Shown here: positions 43,146-51,764 of the stretch, piece by piece | Layout: each line of letters begins with the position of its first letter | Position numbering within the stretch: position 1 is the stretch's first letter | Source: Lentzea cavernae | GTDB taxonomy: Bacteria > Actinomycetota > Actinomycetes > Mycobacteriales > Pseudonocardiaceae | Direction: 5' to 3' | Assembly (NCBI RefSeq): GCF_014653695.1 | Contig: NZ_BNAR01000011.1 | Coordinates: 186,001 to 250,000 of the forward strand | Length of the DNA: 64,000 nt | Notes under the pieces: generated by a model | The model's database searches: none | The model's input: the letters and a program-made list of their open reading frames with translations, nothing else | Told to the model about the DNA's origin: nothing | Program-made: the position numbers and the translations under genes

Positions 43146-44232
43146 AGACCCGCATCCGATCTACGAACGGCTGCGCGCGCAGGGGCCGCTGACGCGCGAC
43201 AACGGCGTGCTGGTCACGACCAGCCACCCGCTGGCGAACAAGATCCTGCGCGACCGGCGGTTCGGCGTCCGGTTCGCCGACGGCAGCTATCCGGCCAACG
43301 CGAGCCTGCTGCCCGAGTCGTTCCTCGAGCTCGACCCGCCGGACCACACCCGGCTGCGCAGACTCGCGACGCCGGCGTTCAGCCCGAAGAAGATCGACGA
43401 GTACCGGGCCCGCGTGGAGAAGGTCGCCGACGCGTTGCTCGACCGCGACGAGTTCGACCTGATCGCGGACTTCGCGGCGCCGTTGCCGATCTCGGTCATC
43501 AGCGACCTGCTCGGCATCCCCGACGCCGACACCGCCGAGTTCGCCGACTACGGCGCGCTCGTCGCCGCGTCGTTCGACTCGGGCGTCACCCCGGAGCTCA
43601 CCAACGCCAACGACCAGGTGCTCGCACTGTTCGACCGGCTCATCGCGCAACGCCGCCGCACACCCGGCGACGACGTGATCAGCTCGCTGGTCGCCGCGGA
43701 GGCCGAGCAGAGGCTCACCCCGCAGGAGATGGTCGGCACCCTGGTGCTGCTGCTGGTCGCGGGCTTCGAGACCACGGTGAACCTGATCGGCAACGCCACG
43801 CGGGCGTTGCTCGGCCACCCCGCCCAGTGGGAGCTCTTCAAGGCCCACCCCGAACTCGCGCCCGCGGTCGTCGAGGAGACGCTGCGGTGGGCGCCGCCGG
43901 TGCAGCTGACCAGCCGGATCGCGCACGAACAGGTCGACGCGATCGGCAAGGACGAGATGGTGACCCTGCTGATCGGCGCCGCCAACCGCGACCCCGAGGT
44001 GTACCCGGAGGCGCACAAGTTCGACGTGATGCGCGTGCACAAGCCGGAGCACCTGGCGTTCTCCAGCGGCATCCACTACTGCCTGGGCGCGACGCTCGCG
44101 CGCATGGAGGGCGACGTGGCGTTGCGCGCGCTGGCACGCCGCATGCCCGGGCTGAGGCAAGCCGGTCCTGTGACGTTCCGCGAGTCGGTGGTGATCCGGG
44201 GGATGAAGTCGATGCCGGTCAGCCGGTCTTGA
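43120..44232 (+). CDS. Cytochrome P450
   Basis: The 370-residue protein is a compact but complete bacterial P450: I-helix LLVAGFETTVNLIG, ExxR in EETLRWAPP, and haem loop FSSGIHYCLGATLAR with the cysteine ligand. The GTG start lies within the end of the TetR gene. It is a soluble monooxygenase that needs a ferredoxin partner, and none is encoded nearby. Its 3' end overlaps the convergent PotD-like gene by 14 bp. Substrate unknown; the TetR gene probably governs it. Confidence 0.93.
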   Translation: MLDQLTGHEDPHPIYERLRAQGPLTRDNGVLVTTSHPLANKILRDRRFGVRFADGSYPANASLLPESFLELDPPDHTRLRRLATPAFSPKKIDEYRARVEKVADALLDRDEFDLIADFAAPLPISVISDLLGIPDADTAEFADYGALVAASFDSGVTPELTNANDQVLALFDRLIAQRRRTPGDDVISSLVAAEAEQRLTPQEMVGTLVLLLVAGFETTVNLIGNATRALLGHPAQWELFKAHPELAPAVVEETLRWAPPVQLTSRIAHEQVDAIGKDEMVTLLIGAANRDPEVYPEAHKFDVMRVHKPEHLAFSSGIHYCLGATLARMEGDVALRALARRMPGLRQAGPVTFRESVVIRGMKSMPVSRS

Positions 44233-45352
44233 CCTTCGTCCAGGCGTCGGCGTAGAGCGCTTCGGCGTCGCCGCCGAGGTCCTTGATGAACGGCAGCTTC
44301 GCGAGCTGGTCGGCCGGCGGGTACACGACCGGGTCGTTCAGGAGCTGCTTGTCGATCAACGGCTTCGCGGCGGCGTTGGGGCTGCCGTACCGGACGGCGT
44401 TGGACAGCGCCGCCCCCGCCTCCGCGCCCAGGACGTGGTCGATGAACCGGTGCGCGTTCGCGGCGTGCGGCGCGTCCTTCGGGATGACGAGCAGGTCCAC
44501 GTAGGACAGTCCGCCTTCCGCCGGAATGGCGTACCCGATGTCGTCGTTGGTCTCGCGCGCCTGGAACGCGTCGCCGGAGTACGACTGGGCGAGCCGCACC
44601 TGGCCGGAGGTCAGCGGTTCGATCACGTCCGAGGTGATCTGGCCGAGCTTCTTCTTCAACGACAGCAGGAAGTTCGCCGCGTCGTCGATCTGCCCCGCGT
44701 CGGTGGTGTTCGGGTCGTGGCCGAGCTTCAGCAGGCCGATCGCCATGCCGTCGCGAGCCTCGTCGAGGATCGAGCTGCGGCCCAGGGCGTTCGGCAGGTC
44801 GAAGGCGTCGAAACCGGTGACGTCACCGCCGATCCCCGACTTCGAGTACGCCAGACCCGTTGTGCCCCATGCCCACGGCACGGAGTACTGGTTGCCCGGG
44901 TCGTACTCGGCCTCGGCGAACCGCGGTTCGAGGTTGCGCAGGTTCGGGATCGCGTCGTGGTCGAGGGGCTGCAGCAGGCCGGACCGCAGGAAGCGGCGGA
45001 GGAAGTTGTCCGACGGCACCACCAGGTCGTAGCCCGCCTGGCCGGACGCGATCTTGGCTTCCATCTCGTCGTTGGTGGAGAAGTTGTCGTACGTGACCTC
45101 GATGCCGCTGACGGCCGTGAAGCCCGGCAACGTCTCCGGCGCGATGTAGTCGGTCCAGTTGTAGAAGTTGAGCTTCGGCTCGTCGGTCAGGTTCGCGGCC
45201 TCGGCCGCACCGGGACCGCCGGTGTTCTCCGGCGCCGGGCCGACCGCGCACGCGGCGAGCGCGAAGAACGCCATGGAGCCCAGCATCGTGCGCCGGGTCA
45301 CCCGCGGGCTGCCGACGTCCCACAGCCGGGCGATCCGGACGTGCTCAGTCAT
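44219..45352 (-). CDS. Polyamine-type ABC transporter binding protein, PotD-like
   Basis: The 377-residue protein has a twin-arginine signal (PRVTRRTMLGSMAFFALAAC) that ends in a lipobox cysteine, so it is a Tat-exported lipoprotein. The mature part (LNFYNWTDYIAPETLPGFTAVSGIEVTYDNF) is the spermidine/putrescine-binding family opening. It captures ligand outside the membrane for the PotA ATPase and PotBC permease. It overlaps the ATPase gene by 8 bp. Confidence 0.93.
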   Translation of the reverse strand: MTEHVRIARLWDVGSPRVTRRTMLGSMAFFALAACAVGPAPENTGGPGAAEAANLTDEPKLNFYNWTDYIAPETLPGFTAVSGIEVTYDNFSTNDEMEAKIASGQAGYDLVVPSDNFLRRFLRSGLLQPLDHDAIPNLRNLEPRFAEAEYDPGNQYSVPWAWGTTGLAYSKSGIGGDVTGFDAFDLPNALGRSSILDEARDGMAIGLLKLGHDPNTTDAGQIDDAANFLLSLKKKLGQITSDVIEPLTSGQVRLAQSYSGDAFQARETNDDIGYAIPAEGGLSYVDLLVIPKDAPHAANAHRFIDHVLGAEAGAALSNAVRYGSPNAAAKPLIDKQLLNDPVVYPPADQLAKLPFIKDLGGDAEALYADAWTKVKTG

Positions 45353-46484
45353 CCCCCGGCTCCAGCAGCACGGTGAACTCGGGGTCCCAGGCCATCCGCA
45401 CGGTCTGGCCGGGCGCGCCCGCGTCGTCGATGCGCTGGGCGTTCTGCACGAACGCCGTCAGCACGCCACTAGGCGTCTCGACCACGAACTGCGTGGAGAC
45501 GCCCGTGTAGACGACGTCCTGCACGACGCCCTGCAGCACGCACCAGCCCATGGGCGGCTCGGCGCTCTCGTTGAACAGGTGCACCTTCTCGGGCCGCACG
45601 GTCGCGGCGACCTTCTTGCCGTGACTGACGCTGCCGGAGAACTTGGCGCGCAGGTTCGTGGCGCCGGGAGCCGTCAGCGAGACCAGCCCACCGTCCACAC
45701 CGGACACCTCGGCGCGCAAGACGTTGGACGTGCCGATGAACCCGGCGACGAACCGGGTGGCGGGACGTTCGTAGACGTCCTCCGGGTAGCCGACCTGCTC
45801 GATCCTGCCCGCGTTCATCACGGCGATGCGGTGCGAGAGGACCAGCGCCTCCTCCTGGTCGTGCGTGACGTAGAGGAACGTCGTGCCGACCTCGCGCTGG
45901 ATGCGCATCAGCTCGATCTGCAGTTCCTTGCGCAGCTTGGCGTCGAGCGCGCCGAGCGGTTCGTCCAGCAGGAGCAGCCGCGGGCCGGCGGCGAGCGCAC
46001 GGGCGATGGCCACGCGCTGCTGCTGACCACCGGAGAGCTGCGCGGGCCTGCGTTTGGCGAACTGCGACAGCCTCACCAGCTCGAGGTGCTCACCGACGCG
46101 CTTCTTGAGCTCGTCGCCGCGGATCTTCTTGCGCTTGAGGCCATACGCGACGTTGTCCCACACCGACATGTGCGGGAACAGCGCGTACGACTGGAAGACG
46201 GTGTTGACGTCCCTCTTGTGGGGAGGGACGCCCACCATGTCGTTGCCGTCGAGCTCGATGCGGCCCTCGTCGGGGTCGAGGAACCCGGCGATCATGCGCA
46301 GCACCGTGGTCTTGCCGCAGCCCGACGGGCCGAGCACCGAGAAGAACTCGCCCTCGTGGACGTTCAGCGAGACGCCGTCGACCGCCACCTGGTCGGAGAA
46401 GCGCTTGCGCACTCCGTGCAGACCGATCTCGACGGGGGCGAACGCGTCCGGGGTGGAGCCCTCGGCGGGGGAGAAGCCGGTCAA
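45345..46484 (-). CDS. Polyamine-type ABC transporter ATPase, PotA-like
   Basis: The 379-residue protein has Walker A GPSGCGKT, signature LSGGQQQR, Walker B LLLLDEPLGALD and H-loop THDQEEAL, followed by a TOBE domain (about 290-375). This is the PotA/MalK-type importer ATPase. It precedes the binding-protein gene with an 8-bp overlap. The permeases lie beyond the TetR-P450 pair, so the four-gene transporter is split. Confidence 0.94.
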   Translation of the reverse strand: MTGFSPAEGSTPDAFAPVEIGLHGVRKRFSDQVAVDGVSLNVHEGEFFSVLGPSGCGKTTVLRMIAGFLDPDEGRIELDGNDMVGVPPHKRDVNTVFQSYALFPHMSVWDNVAYGLKRKKIRGDELKKRVGEHLELVRLSQFAKRRPAQLSGGQQQRVAIARALAAGPRLLLLDEPLGALDAKLRKELQIELMRIQREVGTTFLYVTHDQEEALVLSHRIAVMNAGRIEQVGYPEDVYERPATRFVAGFIGTSNVLRAEVSGVDGGLVSLTAPGATNLRAKFSGSVSHGKKVAATVRPEKVHLFNESAEPPMGWCVLQGVVQDVVYTGVSTQFVVETPSGVLTAFVQNAQRIDDAGAPGQTVRMAWDPEFTVLLEPGDD

Positions 46485-46639
46485 GTCGAGGCGCCTTCGC
46501 AGGATCGGACGGGTGGGCCGCGGTGAGCCTAAACCCGCCCGGCCCCGCCCGTCAGTCGTGCGCGCGCGACCTCACACATCCGTGCTCTCCCACATGTGCG
46601 ACGATGGCCTTGTAATCCGGATGAGCAGTGGAGGAAACC

Positions 46640-46897
46640 GTGGCCACGTCCTCGGAACTGGACAAGCGTCCTGCCGTCGACCCGCACGAGGAGCCGTCGC
46701 ACGAGTGGGGCTGGCACGGCACGTTCCCGAAGGGCACTCGCATCGCGGGCTGGCTCTCGGCGATCTTCTGCTTCCTCATGCTGATCGGCAACCACCACGG
46801 TCAGACCGAGAACATCTTCCTCGTCGCCACCGGCGTCTCGATCATCGCCTTCCTGGTGTGGGACGCCGCGCGCAGCAAGAAGCCCTGGCGCCGCTAG
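46640..46897 (+). CDS. DUF2631 membrane protein
   Basis: From GTG 46640, four bases after GGAGGA, the product has 85 residues. Two membrane helices (GWLSAIFCFLMLIGN and IFLVATGVSIIAFLVWDA) follow the WGWHGTFPKGTRI motif of DUF2631. A homologue lies in the same broad region near dxr and frr in mycobacteria. Function unknown. Its stop overlaps that of the convergent oxidoreductase. Confidence 0.88.
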   Translation: MATSSELDKRPAVDPHEEPSHEWGWHGTFPKGTRIAGWLSAIFCFLMLIGNHHGQTENIFLVATGVSIIAFLVWDAARSKKPWRR

Positions 46898-47793
46898 AGG
46901 GTCTCCAGCACGATCTTGCCCTGGGTGCGGCCCGTCTCGCCCAGGGCATGTGCTTGTCCGGCCTCTTGCAGGGGGAACGTCGCGTCGACGTGCACCCTGA
47001 GCTCACCCGACTCGACCAGCGCGGCGATGGCCTGCAGCCCCGCGCGGTCGGGCTCGACCAGGACCGGGCTGGTCCTGATGTCGTCGCGGACCGGCCTGTC
47101 CACTCCGGACGGCACACCGACGAACAACCCGCCGGGCCGCACCGGCGCCGGTGACGCGCCACCGACCAGGTCGACGAACAGGTCGACGTCGGTGCCCTCG
47201 TAGTTGCTCTTCGTGTAGTCGACCACCTCGTCCGCGCCGAGGTCCTTGAGGAACGCGTGCTTGGCCTCACGCGCGGTGCCGATGACGTACGCGCCGTGCG
47301 CCTTCGCGATCTGCACCGCGAGGTGCCCGACACCGCCCGCCGCGGCCGAGATCAGCACCTTCTGCCCCTTCTGCACGTCAGCCGTGTCGACCAGGACCTG
47401 GTAGGCGGTGAGGGCAGCCAACGGCAGCGCGGCGGCCTCCACGTGGGTGAGGCCCTTCGGCTTCTTCGCGAAGTGGCGGGACGGCGCCGTGACGTACTCG
47501 GCGTAGGCGCTCGCGGCCCGCGGGAACCACGGCATGCCGTAGACCTCGTCGCCGGCCTTGAGGGTCGTGACGCCGAAGCCGACCTCCTCGACCACACCGG
47601 AGACGTCCCAGCCGTTGATGAACGGGAAGGTCTGCAGCCCCGCCATGCCGCCGCCGGCGCGCGTCTTCCAGTCGACGGGGTTCACGCCTGCCGCGTGCAC
47701 CCTGACCAGCACCTCCGTCGGAAGTGGCGCAGGCTTGGGGACGTCGGTGAGGGTGAGGGGGCCGCCGAACTCGTTCTGGGTGATCGCTCGCAT
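46894..47793 (-). CDS. NADPH-dependent quinone oxidoreductase-like protein (zinc-independent MDR)
   Basis: The 299-residue protein begins MRAITQNEFGGPLTLTDVPKPAP and has the GroES-like fold (VRVHAAGVNPVDWKTRAG) and the nucleotide loop AAAGGVGHLAVQIAKAHGA. It lacks the zinc ligands of alcohol dehydrogenases, as quinone oxidoreductases do. It probably reduces quinones or enones with NADPH. An HxlR regulator diverges from it across 78 bp and likely controls it, a common electrophile-response pair. Confidence 0.91.
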   Translation of the reverse strand: MRAITQNEFGGPLTLTDVPKPAPLPTEVLVRVHAAGVNPVDWKTRAGGGMAGLQTFPFINGWDVSGVVEEVGFGVTTLKAGDEVYGMPWFPRAASAYAEYVTAPSRHFAKKPKGLTHVEAAALPLAALTAYQVLVDTADVQKGQKVLISAAAGGVGHLAVQIAKAHGAYVIGTAREAKHAFLKDLGADEVVDYTKSNYEGTDVDLFVDLVGGASPAPVRPGGLFVGVPSGVDRPVRDDIRTSPVLVEPDRAGLQAIAALVESGELRVHVDATFPLQEAGQAHALGETGRTQGKIVLETL

Positions 47794-47826
47794 ACCTCCA
47801 GCATGGGAGAGCTGGTCACTTTTCGC

Positions 47827-47862
47827 AATCAGGCACTATCTTGTGCACTAGGTACCTGATAG
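47827..47862. promoter_or_regulatory. Candidate HxlR operator region
   Basis: The divergent gap holds the inverted pair ATCAGG (47828-47833) / CCTGAT (47855-47860), the pair CTATC (47836-47840) / GATAG (47858-47862), and the palindromes GTGCAC and AGGTACCT. This density of dyads between divergent genes fits a regulator site, but which arms matter cannot be decided. Confidence 0.42.
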
Positions 47863-47871
47863 AAACTAGGC

Positions 47872-48258
47872 GTGATCAGGGACGTTTATCTCAAGATGTG
47901 TCCGTGCCGCGACCTGCTGGACATGGTCGCGTCGAAGTGGACGGCGCTGGTGATCGGCGACCTCGAAGACGGGCCCAAGCGGTTCGGTGAGCTGAAGCGC
48001 CGATTGGAAGGCGTCAGCCAGAAGATGCTCACCCAGACGTTGCGCACTCTCGAACGCGACGGGCTCGTCACGCGCACGGTGTACCCCTCGGTGCCGTTGC
48101 GCGTCGAGTACGAGCTGACGGAGCTGGGGCGCAGCGTCACCGAGCCACTGGCCGCGCTGCGGTTGTGGGCGCAGAAGAACTACGAGTCCGTGGCCGAGGC
48201 GCGTGAGACGTTCGACAGCGCCGATCCGATCGGGCTGGAGCCCGCCGCGGCGCGCTGA
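47872..48258 (+). CDS. HxlR-family transcriptional regulator
   Basis: The 128-residue protein carries the HxlR winged helix (CPCRDLLDMVASKWTALVIGDLEDGPKRFGELKRRLEGVSQKMLTQTLR split over residues 10-60). Cys10 and Cys12 sit at the position where redox- or aldehyde-sensing cysteines occur in HxlR proteins such as HypR and YodB. It diverges from the quinone oxidoreductase and probably represses it until an electrophile modifies the cysteine (inference). It abuts the convergent kinase gene. Confidence 0.92.
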   Translation: MIRDVYLKMCPCRDLLDMVASKWTALVIGDLEDGPKRFGELKRRLEGVSQKMLTQTLRTLERDGLVTRTVYPSVPLRVEYELTELGRSVTEPLAALRLWAQKNYESVAEARETFDSADPIGLEPAAAR

Positions 48259-49824
48259 TCACGCCAGGACCCACCCCTGCACGAACTCCTGCGCGTACCC
48301 CTCGCAGCCCGCCACCGAGTCGAAGTGGTGCCCGCCCATGTTGCACCGGTGCAGCACCAAGGTGTTCACGTCGCTGGGCTTGGCGGTGAAGACGTAGCCG
48401 AGCACACCGCCGTAGCGCTGCTGCCCCTCGCACGTGGAAGAAGCCGACGTCATGCGGTCTTCCGAGTTGTTGATGACGCAGCTGTAGAGCGGTTTGGTGT
48501 TCGGCTCCTGCTTCGCGAGGAGCTTGCCGAGGCCGCCGGTGTTCTCGACCGTGAAGCCGGCCGGGACGCCGATGTTCGGCGTTCCGCTGTAGTGCCAGCC
48601 CTTTCCGTTGCGGTAGCGGGAGAACGCGACCGTCTCGCGCGGCGGTTTCGGCTGCGTCGTCTGCTGCGGGGGCTGGGCGGGCTGCGTGGTCTGGGCGGAT
48701 TTCGAGGCCTGGGTGGACGACGGCGCCGCGCTGCTGCTCGGGGCGGCACTGCTGCTGCTCGCCGCCGTGCTGGACGGCGCGCTGCCCGCCGTGGAGGACG
48801 GCTGTTCGGAAGCCGGGCCCTGTTGCGCGGCCGCCGCCTCACCCTGCCGCGTCTCCGGCTTGATCAGGAAGACCGCGGCGAGCGCGATCACCACGACCAC
48901 CGCCGCCGCACCGGCGAACAGCCCGATCTTCTTGCGCGACTTGGGTTTGTCGTCCCAGTCCGCGTGGGTCGTGCTCGGCGCGACGTAGCTCGTGACCGGT
49001 TCGATGACGACGGTCTGCTCGGACGGCGCCAGAGGCTTGACCGTGGTGGTGGCGCCGCTCAGCCGTTCCCTCAACTGGTCAGCGGTGAGCCGGCGGGTGT
49101 CGTCCTGGGTCAGCAGCGCCATGATCGTGTCGGCGAGCGGGCCCCTGGTCCGGTGCAGGACGGGCTCGTCGTACATGATCGCGTGCATCGTGGCCGCGGT
49201 CGTGTCGCGCTGGAACGGCGAACGGCCCTCGACGGCGTGGAACATGGTGGCGCCCAACGCCCACAGGTCGCTCGCCGGTGACGGCTGCTTGCCCGCGAAC
49301 AGCTCCGGTGCCATGTAGCCGGGCGAGCCCATGATGCCGCCGGTCGCCGTCAGCCCGGGGTCGTCCATGGCGCGGGCGATGCCGAAGTCGGCGAGCTTCA
49401 CGCGTCCGTCGGGCAGCACCATGATGTTGCTGGGCTTGACGTCCCGGTGCACGATGCCCGCCGCGTGCGCCGCCTCGAGTGCGTTGAGCGTCTGCAGGCC
49501 GATGTCCGCGACCTCGTCCTCGGAGAGCTGCCTGCGGGTCATGACCTCGGAGAGCGTGGGCGCCTCGACGAGCTCCATGACCAGGTACGTGGCGCCGTGC
49601 TCGACGATGACGTCGTAGATGCCGACGACGTTCGGGCTGTTCAGGCGTCCGGCCGTGCGCGCTTCCCGCAGCACCCGCTCGGTCTCGGTGGTCCGCAGCT
49701 CCTTGAGCGCGACCTGCCGGCCGATGACCCTGTCCTCGGCGAGCCAGACGACCCCCATGCCGCCCCGGCCCAGCTCCCTGATCGTCGCGTATCTGCCCGC
49801 GACCAGCCTCGTTTCGTCCCCCAC
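48259..49824 (-). CDS. Membrane Ser/Thr protein kinase with DUF5648-like outer domain
   Basis: From GTG 49824 (GTG 49845 is also possible) the product has 521 residues. The kinase lobe shows GRGGMGVVWLAE, Lys41, HRDVKPSN (126-133), DFG (147-149) and MAPELF. A linker, one membrane helix near 305-330 and a Ser/Pro/Thr/Gln-rich spacer follow. The outer 120 residues have two related cysteine-containing repeats (LYSCVINNSEDRMTSASSTC, LHRCNMGGHHFDSVAGC) each followed by G-x-L/V-G-Y/W-V, resembling DUF5648. It replaces the usual PASTA sensor. Confidence 0.9.
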   Translation of the reverse strand: MGDETRLVAGRYATIRELGRGGMGVVWLAEDRVIGRQVALKELRTTETERVLREARTAGRLNSPNVVGIYDVIVEHGATYLVMELVEAPTLSEVMTRRQLSEDEVADIGLQTLNALEAAHAAGIVHRDVKPSNIMVLPDGRVKLADFGIARAMDDPGLTATGGIMGSPGYMAPELFAGKQPSPASDLWALGATMFHAVEGRSPFQRDTTAATMHAIMYDEPVLHRTRGPLADTIMALLTQDDTRRLTADQLRERLSGATTTVKPLAPSEQTVVIEPVTSYVAPSTTHADWDDKPKSRKKIGLFAGAAAVVVVIALAAVFLIKPETRQGEAAAAQQGPASEQPSSTAGSAPSSTAASSSSAAPSSSAAPSSTQASKSAQTTQPAQPPQQTTQPKPPRETVAFSRYRNGKGWHYSGTPNIGVPAGFTVENTGGLGKLLAKQEPNTKPLYSCVINNSEDRMTSASSTCEGQQRYGGVLGYVFTAKPSDVNTLVLHRCNMGGHHFDSVAGCEGYAQEFVQGWVLA

Positions 49825-49914
49825 GAGGCCGCATGGTAGCCGCACGGTCGTATCGGCCGGTTTCCTGTCCGGTTCTGTCCGCTGACAGTGCGTGCCGGGT
49901 TCGCTACCGTTCGA

Positions 49915-49930
49915 GATGGTCTAGACCGCT
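49915..49930. promoter_or_regulatory. DasR-type operator (dre-like site)
   Basis: GATGGTCTAGACCGCT agrees at 13 of 16 positions with the published dre consensus ACTGGTCTAGACCACT, and the core TGGTCTAGACC is exact. It lies 32 bp before the metalloprotease gene and about 90 bp before the divergent kinase gene. DasR represses chitin and GlcNAc-related genes through this site in Streptomyces. A DasR gene is not in the window. Confidence 0.68.
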
Positions 49931-49961
49931 TCCCTGTCATCGCGTTGAAGGCGGTCTGCTC

Positions 49962-51155
49962 ATGTCTTTAAGCGTGTTGTTGGCGGCGTTGACCCTGCTC
50001 AGTCCGATCGTGGACGACCTGCCGGACGAGTTCCGGCAGCCCTCCCCCGCCCTGTCCGTCCAGTCCGTCGTGTGTGACGGCGACGGTGTGAGCGGCAAGC
50101 GCGTTCAGGCCGTGTACGTGCGCGGCGACCAGTCCGCGGACCGGTACCCACAGCTCGTGGGCCAGTTCCAGTCGTTCGCGGACCAGATCGACAACGCCTT
50201 CGTCGAAGCTGCCGCACGTCTGGGCGGCGGCGTCCGGCACGTGCGCTTCGTGACGCAGGCCGACTGCCGCGCGAAGGTGGACAACGTTGTCGTCCCGCAG
50301 TCGGCGATGTCGTCCCCTTCGGCCGTCGCCGACCAGCTGGCCGCACGCGGCTACAACCGCACCGACCGCAAGTACCTGTTCTGGCACGACTCCGGCGGCT
50401 GCGGCGTGGCGTGGGGCGCGCCGGGCGACGACCGCCCCGGCGCCGACAACGGCTACAACTCAGGACCTTCCTACGCCGCAGTGGGAACGGGCTGCTGGAC
50501 GTGGCAGGCCAGCGCCCACGAACTGCTGCACACCCTTGGCGCCGTGCAGCGTTCAGCACCGAACTCCACGGCGTTCGGCCACTGCTGGGACGACCAGGAC
50601 ATCATGTGTTACGACGACGGCGGCATCCCGAACCCGCCCGGCGGCCTGGTGAACGTCTGCCCCGGCGCACCCGAGAACCAGATCGACTGCGGGGGCAACG
50701 ACTACTTCCACACCAACCCCGCCTCGGGCTCCTACCTGGCGACGCGCTGGAACGTGGCGCGCAGCCAGTTCCTGACCTCGTCGGGCTCCGGAGCGATCGT
50801 GGGCATCGGCGGGAAGTGCGTCGACATCAGCAACTCCGGCACCGCGGACGGCACGGCGATCCAGCTGTGGGGCTGCAACGGCACCGGCGCCCAGCAGTGG
50901 TCACGCGCCGGGGACACGTTGCGCGCCTTGGGGAAGTGCATGGACGTCAACGGTTCCGGTGTTGCCGACGGCACGGTCGTGCACCTCTGGACGTGCAACG
51001 GCAGTGGGGCGCAGGTGTGGACGCGCGTCGGCAACACCTTGCGCAACCCGCAGTCCGGCAAGTGCCTCGACGCGGCGGGCAACTCGTCCGCTGACGGTAC
51101 GAAGCTGCACATCTGGACGTGCACGGGCGGTGCGAACCAGAACTGGCAGCTCTAG
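49962..51155 (+). CDS. Secreted zinc metalloprotease with C-terminal ricin-type lectin domain
   Basis: The 397-residue protein has a short signal peptide (residues 1-18). The catalytic part has HELLH at 186-190 followed by T-L-G-A-V-Q, a metzincin/gluzincin-like zinc site with a downstream HCWDDQDIMCY segment. Residues about 270-397 form a ricin B/CBM13 beta-trefoil of three repeats with D-G-T and Q-x-W marks (KCVDISNSGTADGT, KCMDVNGSGVADGT, KCLDAAGNSSADGT). It should bind a polysaccharide and cut proteins nearby. A DasR-type site precedes it. Confidence 0.88.
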   Translation: MSLSVLLAALTLLSPIVDDLPDEFRQPSPALSVQSVVCDGDGVSGKRVQAVYVRGDQSADRYPQLVGQFQSFADQIDNAFVEAAARLGGGVRHVRFVTQADCRAKVDNVVVPQSAMSSPSAVADQLAARGYNRTDRKYLFWHDSGGCGVAWGAPGDDRPGADNGYNSGPSYAAVGTGCWTWQASAHELLHTLGAVQRSAPNSTAFGHCWDDQDIMCYDDGGIPNPPGGLVNVCPGAPENQIDCGGNDYFHTNPASGSYLATRWNVARSQFLTSSGSGAIVGIGGKCVDISNSGTADGTAIQLWGCNGTGAQQWSRAGDTLRALGKCMDVNGSGVADGTVVHLWTCNGSGAQVWTRVGNTLRNPQSGKCLDAAGNSSADGTKLHIWTCTGGANQNWQL

Positions 51156-51162
51156 TTGCATC

Positions 51163-51190
51163 GGCCCCCGCTTGTGTCTGAGTGGGGGCC
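51163..51190 (+). terminator. Terminator hairpin after the metalloprotease gene
   Basis: GGCCCCCGCT (51163-51172) pairs with AGTGGGGGCC (51181-51190) with one mismatch around TGTGTCTG, followed by TTTCCC. It begins eight bases after the stop codon. Confidence 0.78.
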
Positions 51191-51272
51191 TTTCCCACCT
51201 TTCGGGCGCTGTTGCAGGTATGCGCATACGACAGTTTGCTCACCTATACATTCCGGTGAGAGGACACAAATC

Positions 51273-51764
51273 ATGTCGGTGACCGACGAACTGCTCGCCA
51301 ACAACGCCTCGTACGCAGCCCAGTTCTCAGGTCCGCTCCCCCTGCCGCCGGCCAAGCACGTGGCCGTCGTGGCGTGCATGGACGCCCGCATCGACGTGTA
51401 CCGCGTCCTCGGGCTCCAGGAGGGCGAGGCGCACGTCATCCGCAACGCCGGCGGCGTCGTGACGGAGGACGAGATCCGTTCGCTCGCCATCAGCCAGCGC
51501 CTGCTCGGCACCCGCGAGATCATCCTCATCCACCACACCGACTGCGGCATGCTGACGTTCACCGACGACGACTTCAAGCGCTCGATCCAGGACGAGGTCG
51601 GCGTGAAGCCCTCCTGGTCCGCCGAGGCGTTCAACGACCTGGAGGAGGACGTGCGGCAGTCGATCGGCCGGATCGCCGGCAACCCGTTCGTGCCGGTGAA
51701 GGACTCGGTGCGCGGCTTCGTGTTCGACGTGGCGACCGGCGCCCTGACCGAGGTCAAGCCCTAG
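51273..51764 (+). CDS. Beta-class carbonic anhydrase
   Basis: The 163-residue protein, started at ATG 51273 after GAGAGGA, has the zinc ligands and catalytic dyad of beta-carbonic anhydrases: Cys35-x-Asp37-x-Arg39 (ACMDAR), and His88 and Cys91 in HHTDCGM. It hydrates CO2 to bicarbonate in the cytosol. The size fits the short Rv1284-like branch. Its 3' end overlaps the convergent hypothetical gene by four bases. Confidence 0.93.
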   Translation: MSVTDELLANNASYAAQFSGPLPLPPAKHVAVVACMDARIDVYRVLGLQEGEAHVIRNAGGVVTEDEIRSLAISQRLLGTREIILIHHTDCGMLTFTDDDFKRSIQDEVGVKPSWSAEAFNDLEEDVRQSIGRIAGNPFVPVKDSVRGFVFDVATGALTEVKP

